From Dehalococcoidia bacterium (lineage in GTDB: Bacteria; Chloroflexota; Dehalococcoidia; DSTF01; JACRBR01), in contig JAKFYB010000001.1 of the NCBI GenBank assembly GCA_021731085.1, positions 37,266-101,265 on the forward strand: DNA of 64,000 nucleotides, written 5' to 3'. Numbering within the stretch: position 1 is the first letter of the stretch; every line of letters begins with the position of its first letter. The notes beneath the pieces are model-generated. The model saw only the letters and a list, made by a program, of their open reading frames with translations. It searched no databases and was not told where the DNA came from. Of this stretch, positions 43,435 to 51,634 are shown piece by piece. Made by a program: the position numbers and the translations under genes.

Positions 43435-43875
43435 GTGCCTGATTCGCTGACCGCGCCCCACGTCCTCGAATATCCATACACCCGAAGCACTGGTGAGGTC
43501 ATCGGGCGGTTCTTCACCGGGCTCAAGGAGCGCCGCATTCTGGGCGCACGCACGACGGAAGGGCACGTGCTCGTCCCGCCGCAGGAGTACGACCCCGAGA
43601 CCGGCGCGGAGCTGAGCGACCTGATCGAAGTGGGCGAGACGGGCGTCGTCACAACGTGGACGTGGATCGCCGAACCTCGCCCCAAGCACCTGCTCCAGAA
43701 GCCGTTCGCCTTCGCGCTCGTAAAGCTCGACGGCGCCGACACGGCGATGCTGCACATGGTCGATACCGGCGATCCATCGGTGATGCACACGGGCATGCGC
43801 GTTCGCGTTCGGTGGGCCAGCGACCTCATCGGCGATATCACGGACATCGCCTGCTTCGAACCGGAGGTCGCCTGA
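43435..43875 (+). CDS. DUF35 OB-fold protein without zinc ribbon
   Basis: 146 residues from a GTG. DUF35 layout: GEVIGRFFTGLKERRILGAR, then an OB-fold with TGVVTTWTWIAEPRPKHLLQ, FAFALVKLDGADTAMLHMVD and MRVRVRWA. The rubredoxin-like zinc ribbon normally before the OB-fold lacks all four Cys here. DUF35 proteins scaffold thiolase-fold enzymes and gate CoA substrates (as in archaeal thiolase/HMG-CoA synthase and steroid-degrading Ltp2/ChsH2). It is presumably partner of one of the two thiolase-like proteins downstream. Confidence 0.88.
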   Translation: MPDSLTAPHVLEYPYTRSTGEVIGRFFTGLKERRILGARTTEGHVLVPPQEYDPETGAELSDLIEVGETGVVTTWTWIAEPRPKHLLQKPFAFALVKLDGADTAMLHMVDTGDPSVMHTGMRVRVRWASDLIGDITDIACFEPEVA

Positions 43876-43890
43876 TGGAGAGGAAACGTA

Positions 43891-43912
43891 GCGCGGGCTT
43901 TTCAGCCCGCGC
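43891..43912. repeat. GC hairpin repeat, type A copy 1
   Basis: GCGCGGGCT, loop TTTC, AGCCCGCGC: a perfect nine-base stem in the 79-base gap between the two DUF35 genes. The same core (CGCGGGCT-TTC-AGCCCGCG) recurs at 45712-45730. Most likely an interspersed palindromic (REP-like) element. No T-run follows. Confidence 0.75.
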
Positions 43913-43954
43913 GTTCTGGCTCGCTCGCGATCGCGCATCGAATCGCGGTGCCAA

Positions 43955-44443
43955 ATGACTGATGCATACGGCGTCGTCTCGCGGCCGGTACGGCTCGACT
44001 ACACCTTTACGGCGGGCAAGGCGCTCTCGCGCTTCCTCACGATCATCGAAGGCGGGAAGATCATCGGCCAGCGCTGTCCAAAGTGCGCGAAGGTGTACGT
44101 GCCCGCGCGCGGTTCGTGCCCGACGTGCGGCGTCGCGACAGCGGAAGCGGTCGAAGTGAAAGATCGCGGCATCGTCACGACGTTCTGCATCGTGAACATT
44201 CCGTTTCCCGGCATGGCCGTCAAGCCGCCGTTCGCCGCAGCGTCGGTACTGCTCGACGGCGCGGACATCGCGATCTTCCATCTCTTGCAGGAGGTTCCTG
44301 TCGAGAACGTGCGCATGGGTCTGCGCGTCGAAGCCGTATGGAAGCCAGCCTCCGAGATGGAGATGTCGATGGAGAGCATCGCCTACTTCAAGCCCACCGG
44401 TGAGCCAGATGCGCCGTACGACAGCTACAAGGATCTGTTGTGA
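43955..44443 (+). CDS. DUF35 OB-fold protein with zinc ribbon
   Basis: 162 residues. Unlike its neighbour it keeps the zinc ribbon (CPKCAKVYVPARGSCPTC) followed by the OB-fold (DRGIVTTFCIVNIPFPGMAV, then FAAASVLLDGADIAIFHLLQ). N-terminal helix FTAGKALSRFLTIIEGGKII is the thiolase-contact element in known complexes. Expected to form a complex with a thiolase-fold partner from the next two genes. Confidence 0.92.
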   Translation: MTDAYGVVSRPVRLDYTFTAGKALSRFLTIIEGGKIIGQRCPKCAKVYVPARGSCPTCGVATAEAVEVKDRGIVTTFCIVNIPFPGMAVKPPFAAASVLLDGADIAIFHLLQEVPVENVRMGLRVEAVWKPASEMEMSMESIAYFKPTGEPDAPYDSYKDLL

Positions 44444-44463
44444 CAATACAAAGGCCTGTACCT

Positions 44464-44481
44464 GCGGAGCTTCAGCTCCGC
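44464..44481. repeat. GC hairpin repeat, type B copy 1
   Basis: GCGGAGCT, loop TC, AGCTCCGC: perfect eight-base stem in the gap before the first thiolase-like gene. The same element, with shared flanks (GTACC before, CGC-GTC after), occurs at 54969-54986. An interspersed palindromic element of the REP kind. Confidence 0.75.
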
Positions 44482-44536
44482 CGCAGTCGCCGCATGACAT
44501 CGTCGCGCTATTTGCAACGGCGAAGGTTGGTGTCAC

Positions 44537-45595
44537 ATGCGTGATGTAGCTGTCGTAGGATTCGCGCAGACGGCGTATGCGCGTTCGGAGCTCGAACTGA
44601 ACGAGACCGAGATGCTGATGCCCGTCATTCACCAGGCGCTCGAGCGTGGCGGCATTCCGCAGAAGGAGATCGGCTTCACCGTCTCTGGTAGCTGCGACTA
44701 TCTCGCCGGACAGCCCTTCGCGTTCGTGATGGCGCTCGATGCCGTCGGCGCGTGGCCGCCGATCCGCGAATCACACGTCGAGATGGACGGCGCGTGGGCT
44801 CTCTACGAAGCGTGGGTGCGCCTCCAATGCGGCGACATCGACTCTGCGTTGGTGTACGCGTTCGGTAAGTCCTCGCTCGGCGACATCCGCGACGTACTGA
44901 CGCTGCAGCTCGACCCGTACTACACGCAGCCGCTGTGGCCGGACAGTGTCAGCATGGCGGCGCTCCAGGCACGCGCGACGCTCGACGCCGGCAAAGCGAC
45001 CGAGCGTGAGATGGCGGAGATTGCCGCGCGCTCTCGTCGTGATGCGCGAGCGAACGCGGCGGCACAGGTCACGGGCGACTTCAACGCAGATGCGCTGCTC
45101 GCCGAACGCTACATCTCATCGCCACTACGCAAGCACGACTGCCCACCGATCTCTGATGGCGCCGCCGCCATCGTGCTCGCCGCCGGAGATCTCGCACAAC
45201 GCGTGTCCAAGCGACCGGCGTGGATCACCGGCATCGACCATCGCGTCGAAGCGCACGGACTGGGCATGCGCGACCTGACGGCATCGGCATCGACGCGTAT
45301 CGCGGGCGAACGCGCGGGCGTGGGCGAGGGCAAGGTCGATGTCGCAGAACTGCATGCCCCGTTCACCCACCAGGAGATCATCCTGCGTGAGGCGCTTGGC
45401 CTCGACGATGACGTGCGGGTGAATCCGTCCGGTGGCGCGCTCGCTGCGAACGCAGTCATGGTCGCCGGACTGACCCGCATTGGAGAAGCGGCACAACGCA
45501 TCATCGACGGCGACGCAAACCGCGTCGTCGCGCATGCGACGTCGGGGCCTTGCCTGCAGCAGAACCTTGTGTGCGTGATGGAGGGTCGGTCGTGA
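44537..45595 (+). CDS. thiolase-fold protein (SCP-x/Ltp2-like), no catalytic Cys
   Basis: 352 residues. Thiolase-like start DVAVVGFAQTAYARSELELN and the pattern PIRESHVEMDGAWALYEAWV at the place of the Cys nucleophile, where no Cys is present. A later HAPFTHQEIILREALGL and NPSGGALAANAVMVAGLTRI (N-P-x-G-G) are conserved. This Cys-less form resembles the Ltp2-type lyases that perform retro-aldol cleavage of acyl-CoA together with a DUF35 partner. The reaction here is inferred. Confidence 0.88.
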   Translation: MRDVAVVGFAQTAYARSELELNETEMLMPVIHQALERGGIPQKEIGFTVSGSCDYLAGQPFAFVMALDAVGAWPPIRESHVEMDGAWALYEAWVRLQCGDIDSALVYAFGKSSLGDIRDVLTLQLDPYYTQPLWPDSVSMAALQARATLDAGKATEREMAEIAARSRRDARANAAAQVTGDFNADALLAERYISSPLRKHDCPPISDGAAAIVLAAGDLAQRVSKRPAWITGIDHRVEAHGLGMRDLTASASTRIAGERAGVGEGKVDVAELHAPFTHQEIILREALGLDDDVRVNPSGGALAANAVMVAGLTRIGEAAQRIIDGDANRVVAHATSGPCLQQNLVCVMEGRS

Positions 45596-45616
45596 GCATC
45601 GCGATGGCCCGCGGGA

Positions 45617-45691
45617 GAAGCTGGAAGCTCGAGGCTGGAGGCTGGATCGCCTCATGCCACCAATCCATCCTCCAGTCTCTAGTTTCCAGCT
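45617..45691. repeat. inverted pair of heptanucleotide repeat runs
   Basis: Left arm 45617-45644: GAAGCTG, GAAGCTC, GAGGCTG, GAGGCTG. Right arm 45664-45691: TCCATCC, TCCAGTC, TCTAGTT, TCCAGCT. The right arm is close to the reverse complement of the left, so the transcript could fold into a long imperfect hairpin with a 19-base loop. Located in the 157-base gap between the two thiolase-like genes. Same seven-base rhythm as the repeat inside purL. Confidence 0.7.
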
Positions 45692-45711
45692 TCGTTCAAC
45701 CACTTCCGGAG

Positions 45712-45730
45712 CGCGGGCTTTCAGCCCGCG
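45712..45730. repeat. GC hairpin repeat, type A copy 2
   Basis: CGCGGGCT, loop TTC, AGCCCGCG: perfect eight-base stem 22 bases before the second thiolase-like gene. Near-identical to 43891-43912. Confidence 0.75.
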
Positions 45731-45752
45731 AGTTTCGGCGACGGTGGCCGAA

Positions 45753-46910
45753 ATGAGCAACCGAGTCGCCGTCATCGGCGTGGGCCAGACGAAGTACGCA
45801 TCGAAGCGACCCGACGTCTCCATCGCGGGTCTTCTTCGCGAGGCCGCGCAGCGCGCGCTCGACGACGCAGGCCTGACGTACGCGGACATCGACGCCGTCG
45901 TCATCGGCAAGGCGCCCGACATGTTCGAAGGCGTCATGATGCCGGAGCTGTACCTCGCCGATGCCCTCGGCGCGAACGGCAAGCCCATCATGCGCGTTCA
46001 CACCGCGGGCAGCGTCGGGGGTTCGACCGCCATCGTCGCGTCGCATCTCGTCGAAGCCGGTATCCACGAGCGCGTGCTCACCGTCGCGTTCGAAAAGCAG
46101 TCGGAGTCCGACGCGATGTGGGCGCTGACCGTACGACCGCCCTTCCAGCCATCAACAGTCGGTGGTGCAGGTGGCTACTTCGCGCCCTACATCCGGGCGT
46201 ACATGCGGCGCTCGGGCGCGCCTGCGGATACGGGCATGCGCACGGTCGTGAAAGATCGCCTGAATGCGCTGAAGAATCCGTATGCGCATCTCCACCAACC
46301 GGACATCACGCTCGAACAGGTCGCCGCGTCGCCGATGCTGTGGGATCCGATTCGGTACGCCGAGACGTGCCCGTCGTCGGACGGCGCCTGCGCGATGGTG
46401 CTAGCGAGCGAGTCCGCAGCAGCGAAAGCGCCCGGCAAACCGGCGTGGGTACATGGCACTGCGATGCGTTCGGAGCCAACGATGTTTGCCGGCCGCGACC
46501 AGGTGAACCCGCAGGCAGGCCAGGACTGCGCACGCGATGTATACAAGGCCGCGGGCATCACGAACCCGCGCAAGGAGATCGACTGCGCTGAGATCTACGT
46601 GCCCTTCTCTTGGTTCGAGGCGATGTGGATGGAGAACCTGGGCATCGCGCCGCTGGGCGAGGGCTGGAAGATGGTGCAGGAGGGCGCGACGGGAATGGAC
46701 GGCGACTTCCCGGTGAACATGTCCGGCGGTGTACTATCGTCAAACCCGATCGGCGCGTCCGGCATGATCCGCTACGCCGAGGCCGCCATGCAGGTGCGAG
46801 GCACGGCGGGCGAGCACCAGCTCGACGGCGTGCGTAAGGCGATGGGCCACGCGTACGGCGGCGGCTCGCAGTTCTTCTCGATGTGGATCGTCGGCAGCGA
46901 AAAGCCGTGA
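45753..46910 (+). CDS. thiolase-fold protein, no catalytic Cys (second)
   Basis: 385 residues from the ATG at 45753; the frame is open upstream through the repeats but without similarity. VAVIGVGQTKYASKRPDVSI, IDAVVIGKAPDMFEG, then RVHTAGSVGGSTAIVASHLV, where thiolases would have the nucleophilic Cys and this has none. The C-terminal part keeps VNMSGGVLSSNPIGASGMIR (N-P-x-G-A-S-G) and GHAYGGGSQFFSMWI. Likely a non-thiolytic C-C lyase or a binding subunit that works with the DUF35 proteins. Confidence 0.9.
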   Translation: MSNRVAVIGVGQTKYASKRPDVSIAGLLREAAQRALDDAGLTYADIDAVVIGKAPDMFEGVMMPELYLADALGANGKPIMRVHTAGSVGGSTAIVASHLVEAGIHERVLTVAFEKQSESDAMWALTVRPPFQPSTVGGAGGYFAPYIRAYMRRSGAPADTGMRTVVKDRLNALKNPYAHLHQPDITLEQVAASPMLWDPIRYAETCPSSDGACAMVLASESAAAKAPGKPAWVHGTAMRSEPTMFAGRDQVNPQAGQDCARDVYKAAGITNPRKEIDCAEIYVPFSWFEAMWMENLGIAPLGEGWKMVQEGATGMDGDFPVNMSGGVLSSNPIGASGMIRYAEAAMQVRGTAGEHQLDGVRKAMGHAYGGGSQFFSMWIVGSEKP

Positions 46911-46950
46911 CGCGAATCTAGAGCCAAGAATTAAGAACCTGGTGTTCAAG

Positions 46951-48570
46951 ATGCAATTCCAGCTTGCCGACCTCTTCGAAAACGTCGCCGACAACGTGCC
47001 CGACCGCGAGGCGATCGTGTACGGTGACCGCCGCATCACGTTCCGCGAGTTCGACCAGCGCGCGACGAAACTCGCCCACTACCTCCGTTCGCAGGGCGTT
47101 GGTAAGGGCGACCGCGTCGGCCTCTATCTCTACAACTGCAACGAATACCTCGAGGGAGCGCTGGCCGCGTTCAAGCTCGGCGCGTCGCCGGTGAACATCA
47201 ACTTTCGCTACGTCGAAGAAGAACTCCGCTACCTCTGCGACGATGCCGATCTTGTCGCGATGATCTTCCAACGCGAGTTCGCCCCGCGCGTCGCAGCCGT
47301 CGCGCCAGCGCTGCCAGCCATGAAGACCCTCATATACGTAGAAGACGGTGTAGGGGCCGACCTACGTGTCGGCCCAACGCCGGTCGAGTACGAAGCGGCG
47401 ATCCGCGACCAATCGCCAGCCCGAGACTTCGGCGAACGCTCCGGCGAGGACGTATACCTTCTATACACAGGCGGCACCACGGGCATGCCGAAGGGCGTCA
47501 TGTGGCGGCACAACGACGTGTTCTTCGCCGGTCTCCAGGGCGGCAACCCCGGCGGCCCCGACATCACCGAGCCAGGTCAGCTAGGCCCGAACGCCGCGGC
47601 GAACGAGAACCCGACCGTGACGCTCCCGGTCGCGCCGCTCATGCACGGAAACGGCCACTGGGCGTCGTTGATCGGACTGCACGGCGGCTGCAAGGTCGTC
47701 CTCACCCAATCGCGCAAACTCGACGCACACGAGATCTGGTCCTTGGTCGAACGCGAGCGTGTCAGCGTGCTATCGATCGTCGGCGACGCGATGGCGCGCC
47801 CGATGGCGCAGGCGCTCGAAGACGGCAAGCCCGACGCCAGCGCGTATGACACATCATCGATGGTCGCTCTGTCATCGGCCGGCGCGCTGTTCTCGGAAGA
47901 CGTGAAGGACCGCCTGCGCGAAAAGAAGGCGGCGATGCTGATCATCGACGCCTTCGGCATGTCCGAGGCCGGACACCAGGGCATGAACCTCGGCAAGAAC
48001 GCCGACGGTAAGCTGCGCTTCTCGATCGACGCGTTCACCGCCGTCCTCGATGAGGACCTGCGCCGTATCGCGCCGGGCTCCGACCAGATGGGTATGCTCG
48101 CGCGTTGCGGACATCTGCCGCTCGGTTACTGGAAAGATCCGGAGAAGACGGCGAAGACGTTCGTTACGGACCCGGACGGCGTGCGATGGGTGATGGGCGG
48201 CGACATGGCCTCGGTCGAAGCCGACGGCACGATCGTCGTGCACGGCCGCGGCTCGCTCTGCATCAACAGCGGCGGCGAAAAGATCTTTCCAGAGGAGGTC
48301 GAGCTAGCACTCCGCTCCCATCCCGACGTATACGACGCCGTAGTCGTCGGCGTCCCCGACGAACGTTGGGGTCAGCGCGTAGCCGCCGTCGTCCAGCCCC
48401 AACCGAACGCTTCCCTCACGCTGGAGTTGCTGACCGAACACTGCGCGACGCGTATCGCCCGCTACAAACTCCCCCGCGAACTGCATGTGGTCGACGCGAT
48501 GCAACGCTCGCCCGCGGGAAAGGCGGACTACAAATGGGCGAAAGATGTGGCTGTTGGAGGCGGGAAGTGA
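46951..48570 (+). CDS. acyl-CoA synthetase (AMP-forming, FadD-type)
   Basis: 539 residues from the ATG at 46951 (a GTG 9 bases earlier is possible). ATP/AMP motif VYLLYTGGTTGMPKGVMWRH, adenylation motif GGDMASVEADGTIVVHGRGS, CoA-domain CINSGGEKIFPEEVE and the C-terminal catalytic Lys in PAGKADYKWAK. Activates a carboxylic acid to its CoA thioester for the pathway encoded around it. Residues about 130-145 (EDGVGADLRVGPTP) derive from a palindromic element inserted in frame. Substrate unknown; neighbours suggest a medium-length or branched acid. Confidence 0.93.
   Translation: MQFQLADLFENVADNVPDREAIVYGDRRITFREFDQRATKLAHYLRSQGVGKGDRVGLYLYNCNEYLEGALAAFKLGASPVNINFRYVEEELRYLCDDADLVAMIFQREFAPRVAAVAPALPAMKTLIYVEDGVGADLRVGPTPVEYEAAIRDQSPARDFGERSGEDVYLLYTGGTTGMPKGVMWRHNDVFFAGLQGGNPGGPDITEPGQLGPNAAANENPTVTLPVAPLMHGNGHWASLIGLHGGCKVVLTQSRKLDAHEIWSLVERERVSVLSIVGDAMARPMAQALEDGKPDASAYDTSSMVALSSAGALFSEDVKDRLREKKAAMLIIDAFGMSEAGHQGMNLGKNADGKLRFSIDAFTAVLDEDLRRIAPGSDQMGMLARCGHLPLGYWKDPEKTAKTFVTDPDGVRWVMGGDMASVEADGTIVVHGRGSLCINSGGEKIFPEEVELALRSHPDVYDAVVVGVPDERWGQRVAAVVQPQPNASLTLELLTEHCATRIARYKLPRELHVVDAMQRSPAGKADYKWAKDVAVGGGK
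47354..47375. repeat. palindromic element inside the acyl-CoA synthetase gene
   Basis: GGGCCGAC, six-base loop CTACGT, GTCGGCCC: a perfect eight-base stem within the coding sequence. It is read in frame as Gly-Ala-Asp-Leu-Arg-Val-Gly-Pro, a peptide that breaks the normal alignment between two conserved segments of the ligase. This is typical of protein-coding interspersed palindromes. Confidence 0.7.
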
Positions 48571-48589
48571 AATTTGAAGTGAGGAACCA

Positions 48590-49399
48590 ATGACTGAACC
48601 AGCACTGCTGATCAAACGCGAGGGCCACATCACCACCCTCACCATGAACCGCCCCGAAGTGAAGAACGCCCTCAATATGGAGATGCTCTGCCGCCTCTCC
48701 GACGCCTTCGACGAGATCGATGCCGACAACAACGTCCGCTGCGCCATCCTCACCGGCACCGGCGAGGACTTCTGCTCCGGCGCTGATCTCGACAAGCTCG
48801 TGTCGCGCTCGCTCGCGGGCCTGCCACCGGAGGACGAGTTCGAGGAGCGCATCCGCAACGACTATTCGATCATCTTCAACGGACTCCTTCGCAATCGAAC
48901 GCTGAAGAAGCCGTTAATCGCCGCCGTCGAGGGCTACTGCGTCGCAGGCGGCACCGAGATCCTGCAGGGCACCGACATTCGCGTCGCGGGCGAGGGCAGT
49001 GTCTTCGGGCTGACGGAGGCGAAGTGGTCGCTGTATCCGCAGGGCGGCAGCGTCATCCGTCTCCGCCGCCAGATCCCGTTCACAAAGGCGATGGAGATGC
49101 TGCTCACCGCCGACATGTACCCGGCCGAGGAAGCGCTCGCGTTCGGTCTGATCGGCCGCATCGTGTCGAAGGGCCAGGCGCTGACCGTCGCGCGCGAACT
49201 CGCCGCGAAGGTGGCCGCGAACGGCCCCGTCGCCATCCAGAAGATCAAGGAGGCCATCGTCGCAACAGAGTGCCTCCCCGAACCGGACGCGCTCGAACTC
49301 GACTTCAAGATCGGCCAGCAGGTCTACGCGACGAAGGACGCCCGCGAAGGCCCGAAGGCCTTCAAGGAAAAGCGCACACCTAGATTCACGGGACTTTGA
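48590..49399 (+). CDS. enoyl-CoA hydratase/isomerase family protein
   Basis: 269 residues. Crotonase features: ITTLTMNRPEVKNALNMEML, oxyanion-hole segments GTGEDFCSGADL and AAVEGYCVAGGTEIL, both catalytic-type Glu positions retained (GGTEIL and GLTEAKWSL), then QKIKEAIVATECLP near the end. Adds water to, or isomerises, enoyl-CoA esters in beta-oxidation. Follows the acyl-CoA synthetase by 19 bases. Confidence 0.92.
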   Translation: MTEPALLIKREGHITTLTMNRPEVKNALNMEMLCRLSDAFDEIDADNNVRCAILTGTGEDFCSGADLDKLVSRSLAGLPPEDEFEERIRNDYSIIFNGLLRNRTLKKPLIAAVEGYCVAGGTEILQGTDIRVAGEGSVFGLTEAKWSLYPQGGSVIRLRRQIPFTKAMEMLLTADMYPAEEALAFGLIGRIVSKGQALTVARELAAKVAANGPVAIQKIKEAIVATECLPEPDALELDFKIGQQVYATKDAREGPKAFKEKRTPRFTGL

Positions 49400-49411
49400 C
49401 GGAGGCGGCCA

Positions 49412-49666
49412 ATGATTGAGTTCATCGTTATTTTCAAGCTGGTGGGTGGTGGAGAGAGCAGGTGGGAACATCGTGCCGAGGACGCGGATGTGGTTCGTGA
49501 GTATTGGGCGGAGGAAATTATCACGGCTCGCAGGCACACGAATGCAGACAGAGCTCGAAGCACCCGCCAATACATATACCGAAACAATGAGATATATGAA
49601 GGCGGGCGAGACGTCGTCTTCTTGGACATGGTGACTGAGTTTCACGTGATACCAAAAAACCGCTGA
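49412..49666 (+). CDS. small hypothetical protein in catabolic cluster
   Basis: 84 residues, charged and Glu/Arg-rich (EHRAEDADVVREYWAEEIIT then ARRHTNADRA), ending FLDMVTEFHVIPKNR. A gaggcgg ribosome-binding site lies before the ATG. Composition and codon use are less GC-rich than the flanking enzymes. Family not recognised. It looks like an unrelated gene inserted among pathway genes. Confidence 0.5.
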   Translation: MIEFIVIFKLVGGGESRWEHRAEDADVVREYWAEEIITARRHTNADRARSTRQYIYRNNEIYEGGRDVVFLDMVTEFHVIPKNR

Positions 49667-49702
49667 CCTTCTTCGGCAACTAGTTCAAGGACCTCCGAAC
49701 CG

Positions 49703-50092
49703 ATGAACAACAACGAAGTAGACGCACTTCGATGCCTCGACTCCTTCATGGGCGCGTGGAACGCACGCGATGTGCAGGCGTTCCGGGCGACGTTCAACTA
49801 TCCCTCCGTCCGCATCGCGAGCGGCAAGATCCGCATTCTCGAAGGACCAGAGGCGCACCCCGACGATCTGTTCGAGCGCATGGTGGCGACCGGCTGGCAC
49901 CACAGCCAGTGGCTGCGCCGCAACATCCTCCACAGCAGCGGCGACGGCGAAGAACCGAAGGTTCACTTCGACACCCGCTTCGGCCGCTATCGCGAGGACG
50001 GCAGCACCATCGGCGAGTACGACAGCATCTACATCGTCAACAAGCAGGACGGCCACTGGGGCGTCCAGGGCAGGTCGAGTTTCGCGCCCTAA
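49703..50092 (+). CDS. NTF2-like (SnoaL-type) small protein
   Basis: 129 residues. NTF2-like pattern: EVDALRCLDSFMGAWNARDV, AFRATFNYPSVRIASGKIRI and a C-terminal strand pair (EYDSIYIVNKQDGHWGVQGR). This fold is used by small dehydratases, isomerases and binding proteins; no catalytic set is evident. A member of the catabolic run, 29 bases before the acyl-CoA dehydrogenase. Confidence 0.75.
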   Translation: MNNNEVDALRCLDSFMGAWNARDVQAFRATFNYPSVRIASGKIRILEGPEAHPDDLFERMVATGWHHSQWLRRNILHSSGDGEEPKVHFDTRFGRYREDGSTIGEYDSIYIVNKQDGHWGVQGRSSFAP

Positions 50093-50121
50093 TCACAAAA
50101 GCAACACCAAGGACCATCGGC

Positions 50122-51312
50122 ATGGAATTCCAGATCTCCGAAGAACACCAACTGCTGCGCGGCGCCGTCCGCCAGATGCTCTCGCGGCACGAACACCAGA
50201 AGAAGGCGTGGCGCGAGATGACGCATCGCGACCACAAGTTCAACTACGAGTTGTGGCAGGAGTTCGCCGACATCGGCCTGCTCGGCGCGCTGGTGCCCGA
50301 GGAATACGGTGGCAATAACAGCGGCCTGCTCGCGCTCACGCTTGGGTTCGAGGACATCTGCACGATGGGCTTCTCGCCGTCCCTCATGCTCGTGACCTGC
50401 ATGGACACAGCCTGCATCCTCAAGAACGGCACCGAACAGCACAAGCGCGAGATCATCCCGAGCGTCATCGCGGGCAAGACGATCCTCGTGTTCGCGATCA
50501 CCGAGCCTGACGCCGGCAGCAACAGCTTCCGCATGCAGACCGTCGCCAGGCGCGAGGGCGACCGGTACGTGATGAACGGCCAGAAGATCTTCATCACCGG
50601 CGTCGAGGTCGCGGACTACATGCTCGTCGTCGCCCGCACGACCACCCGCGAGCAGATCGACGCGAAGGGGCTGCCGAAGGCGTTCGGATTGTCCCTGTTC
50701 CTCGTCGACCCGAAGACCAAGGGCATCACAAAGACGCCGATCCCGACCGTCGCGACGGAGGGCGTGTACCAGTGGCAGCTCTTCTTTGAGGACGTCGAGA
50801 TCCCGGCCGAAAATCTCGTCGGCGTCGAAGACCAGGGCGCGATGGCGATGTTCAACTCGCTGAACCCGGAGCGCATCCTCGTCGGCGCGATCTGCTGCGG
50901 CATGGCGGAACAGGCGATCAACATGGCAGTGTCGTACGCGAAGGAGCGCAAGGTCTTCCGCGAGACGCCCATCGGCGCCTATCAGGGTGTGCAGCACCCG
51001 CTCGCCGAAGCGAAGATCCAGCTCGAAGCAGCGAAGCTCATGACGTACCGCGCGGCGTGGGCCTTCGACCAGGGCATGGAGCCCGGCGTCGTCGGCTCGT
51101 ACAGCAACATGGCGAAGCTCCTCGCCAGCGACGTCGCCCTCAAAGCCGTCGACGCATCGCTCGAAACGCACGGCGGCATAGGCTTCGCCGAGGAAACCGG
51201 CCTCGCCCAGCTCTGGAACGGCGCCCGCGTCCTCAAAACAGCGCCCCTCAACCGTGAAATGATCCTGAACTACGTCGCCGAGCAAGAGCTGGGGTTGCCG
51301 CGAAGTTATTGA
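50122..51312 (+). CDS. acyl-CoA dehydrogenase family protein
   Basis: 396 residues from the ATG at 50122; the long upstream open frame overlaps the NTF2-like gene in another frame. FAD-fold segments: LLGALVPEEYGGNNSGLLAL, FAITEPDAGSN, YVMNGQKIFITGVEVADYML and QVQ-type helix GVQHPLAEAKIQLEAAKLMT. At the C-terminus, where many members have the catalytic Glu (EGT), it reads RVLKTAPLNREMILNYVAEQ, as in a subgroup with a relocated or absent base. Introduces the 2,3 double bond into acyl-CoA using FAD. Confidence 0.9.
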   Translation: MEFQISEEHQLLRGAVRQMLSRHEHQKKAWREMTHRDHKFNYELWQEFADIGLLGALVPEEYGGNNSGLLALTLGFEDICTMGFSPSLMLVTCMDTACILKNGTEQHKREIIPSVIAGKTILVFAITEPDAGSNSFRMQTVARREGDRYVMNGQKIFITGVEVADYMLVVARTTTREQIDAKGLPKAFGLSLFLVDPKTKGITKTPIPTVATEGVYQWQLFFEDVEIPAENLVGVEDQGAMAMFNSLNPERILVGAICCGMAEQAINMAVSYAKERKVFRETPIGAYQGVQHPLAEAKIQLEAAKLMTYRAAWAFDQGMEPGVVGSYSNMAKLLASDVALKAVDASLETHGGIGFAEETGLAQLWNGARVLKTAPLNREMILNYVAEQELGLPRSY

Positions 51313-51319
51313 GAACGGT

Positions 51320-51616
51320 ATGGACGAACAACAGCGAGAAGCATTTCGAACGAAGCAGACTCAGCTCACGGGGGCGTTCGAAGAGTTGTTGGCAGGGTTC
51401 TCGTTCACTATCTCGTCGGAGGAACGCGAAATGGTGGAGCATTACGTGGAACATCGAGAATTCGGTCTCGCATTCGACATACTCTGCGACGTCGTACTCC
51501 CCGACAAGACCTTGACGAATGACGATCGAACCGCGATGCGAAGAATCGGTCTCCAAATGGGCCCAATTGATGAAGCCAACTTCCGCCTGCTCCCTTGGCT
51601 TGCGGACAAAGAATGA
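51320..51616 (+). CDS. MafI-like immunity protein (tentative)
   Basis: 98 residues. The central part, EEREMVEHYVEHREFGLAFD then ILCDVVLPDK, resembles MafI-family immunity proteins, which have the same E-x3-L-A-x2-L-CD pattern in a small helical bundle and protect against polymorphic toxins. No toxin gene is next to it; it stands eight bases after the dehydrogenase stop and 18 before the monooxygenase. Family call is from memory of the pattern and moderate only. Either an orphan antidote or a domesticated protein. Confidence 0.5.
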   Translation: MDEQQREAFRTKQTQLTGAFEELLAGFSFTISSEEREMVEHYVEHREFGLAFDILCDVVLPDKTLTNDDRTAMRRIGLQMGPIDEANFRLLPWLADKE

Positions 51617-51634
51617 GCAGCAAAGAGGACTGAC

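Noticed and set aside
45617..45691. Possible CRISPR array
   Set aside because: Units are seven bases with no spacers and no cas genes nearby; these are short tandem repeats.
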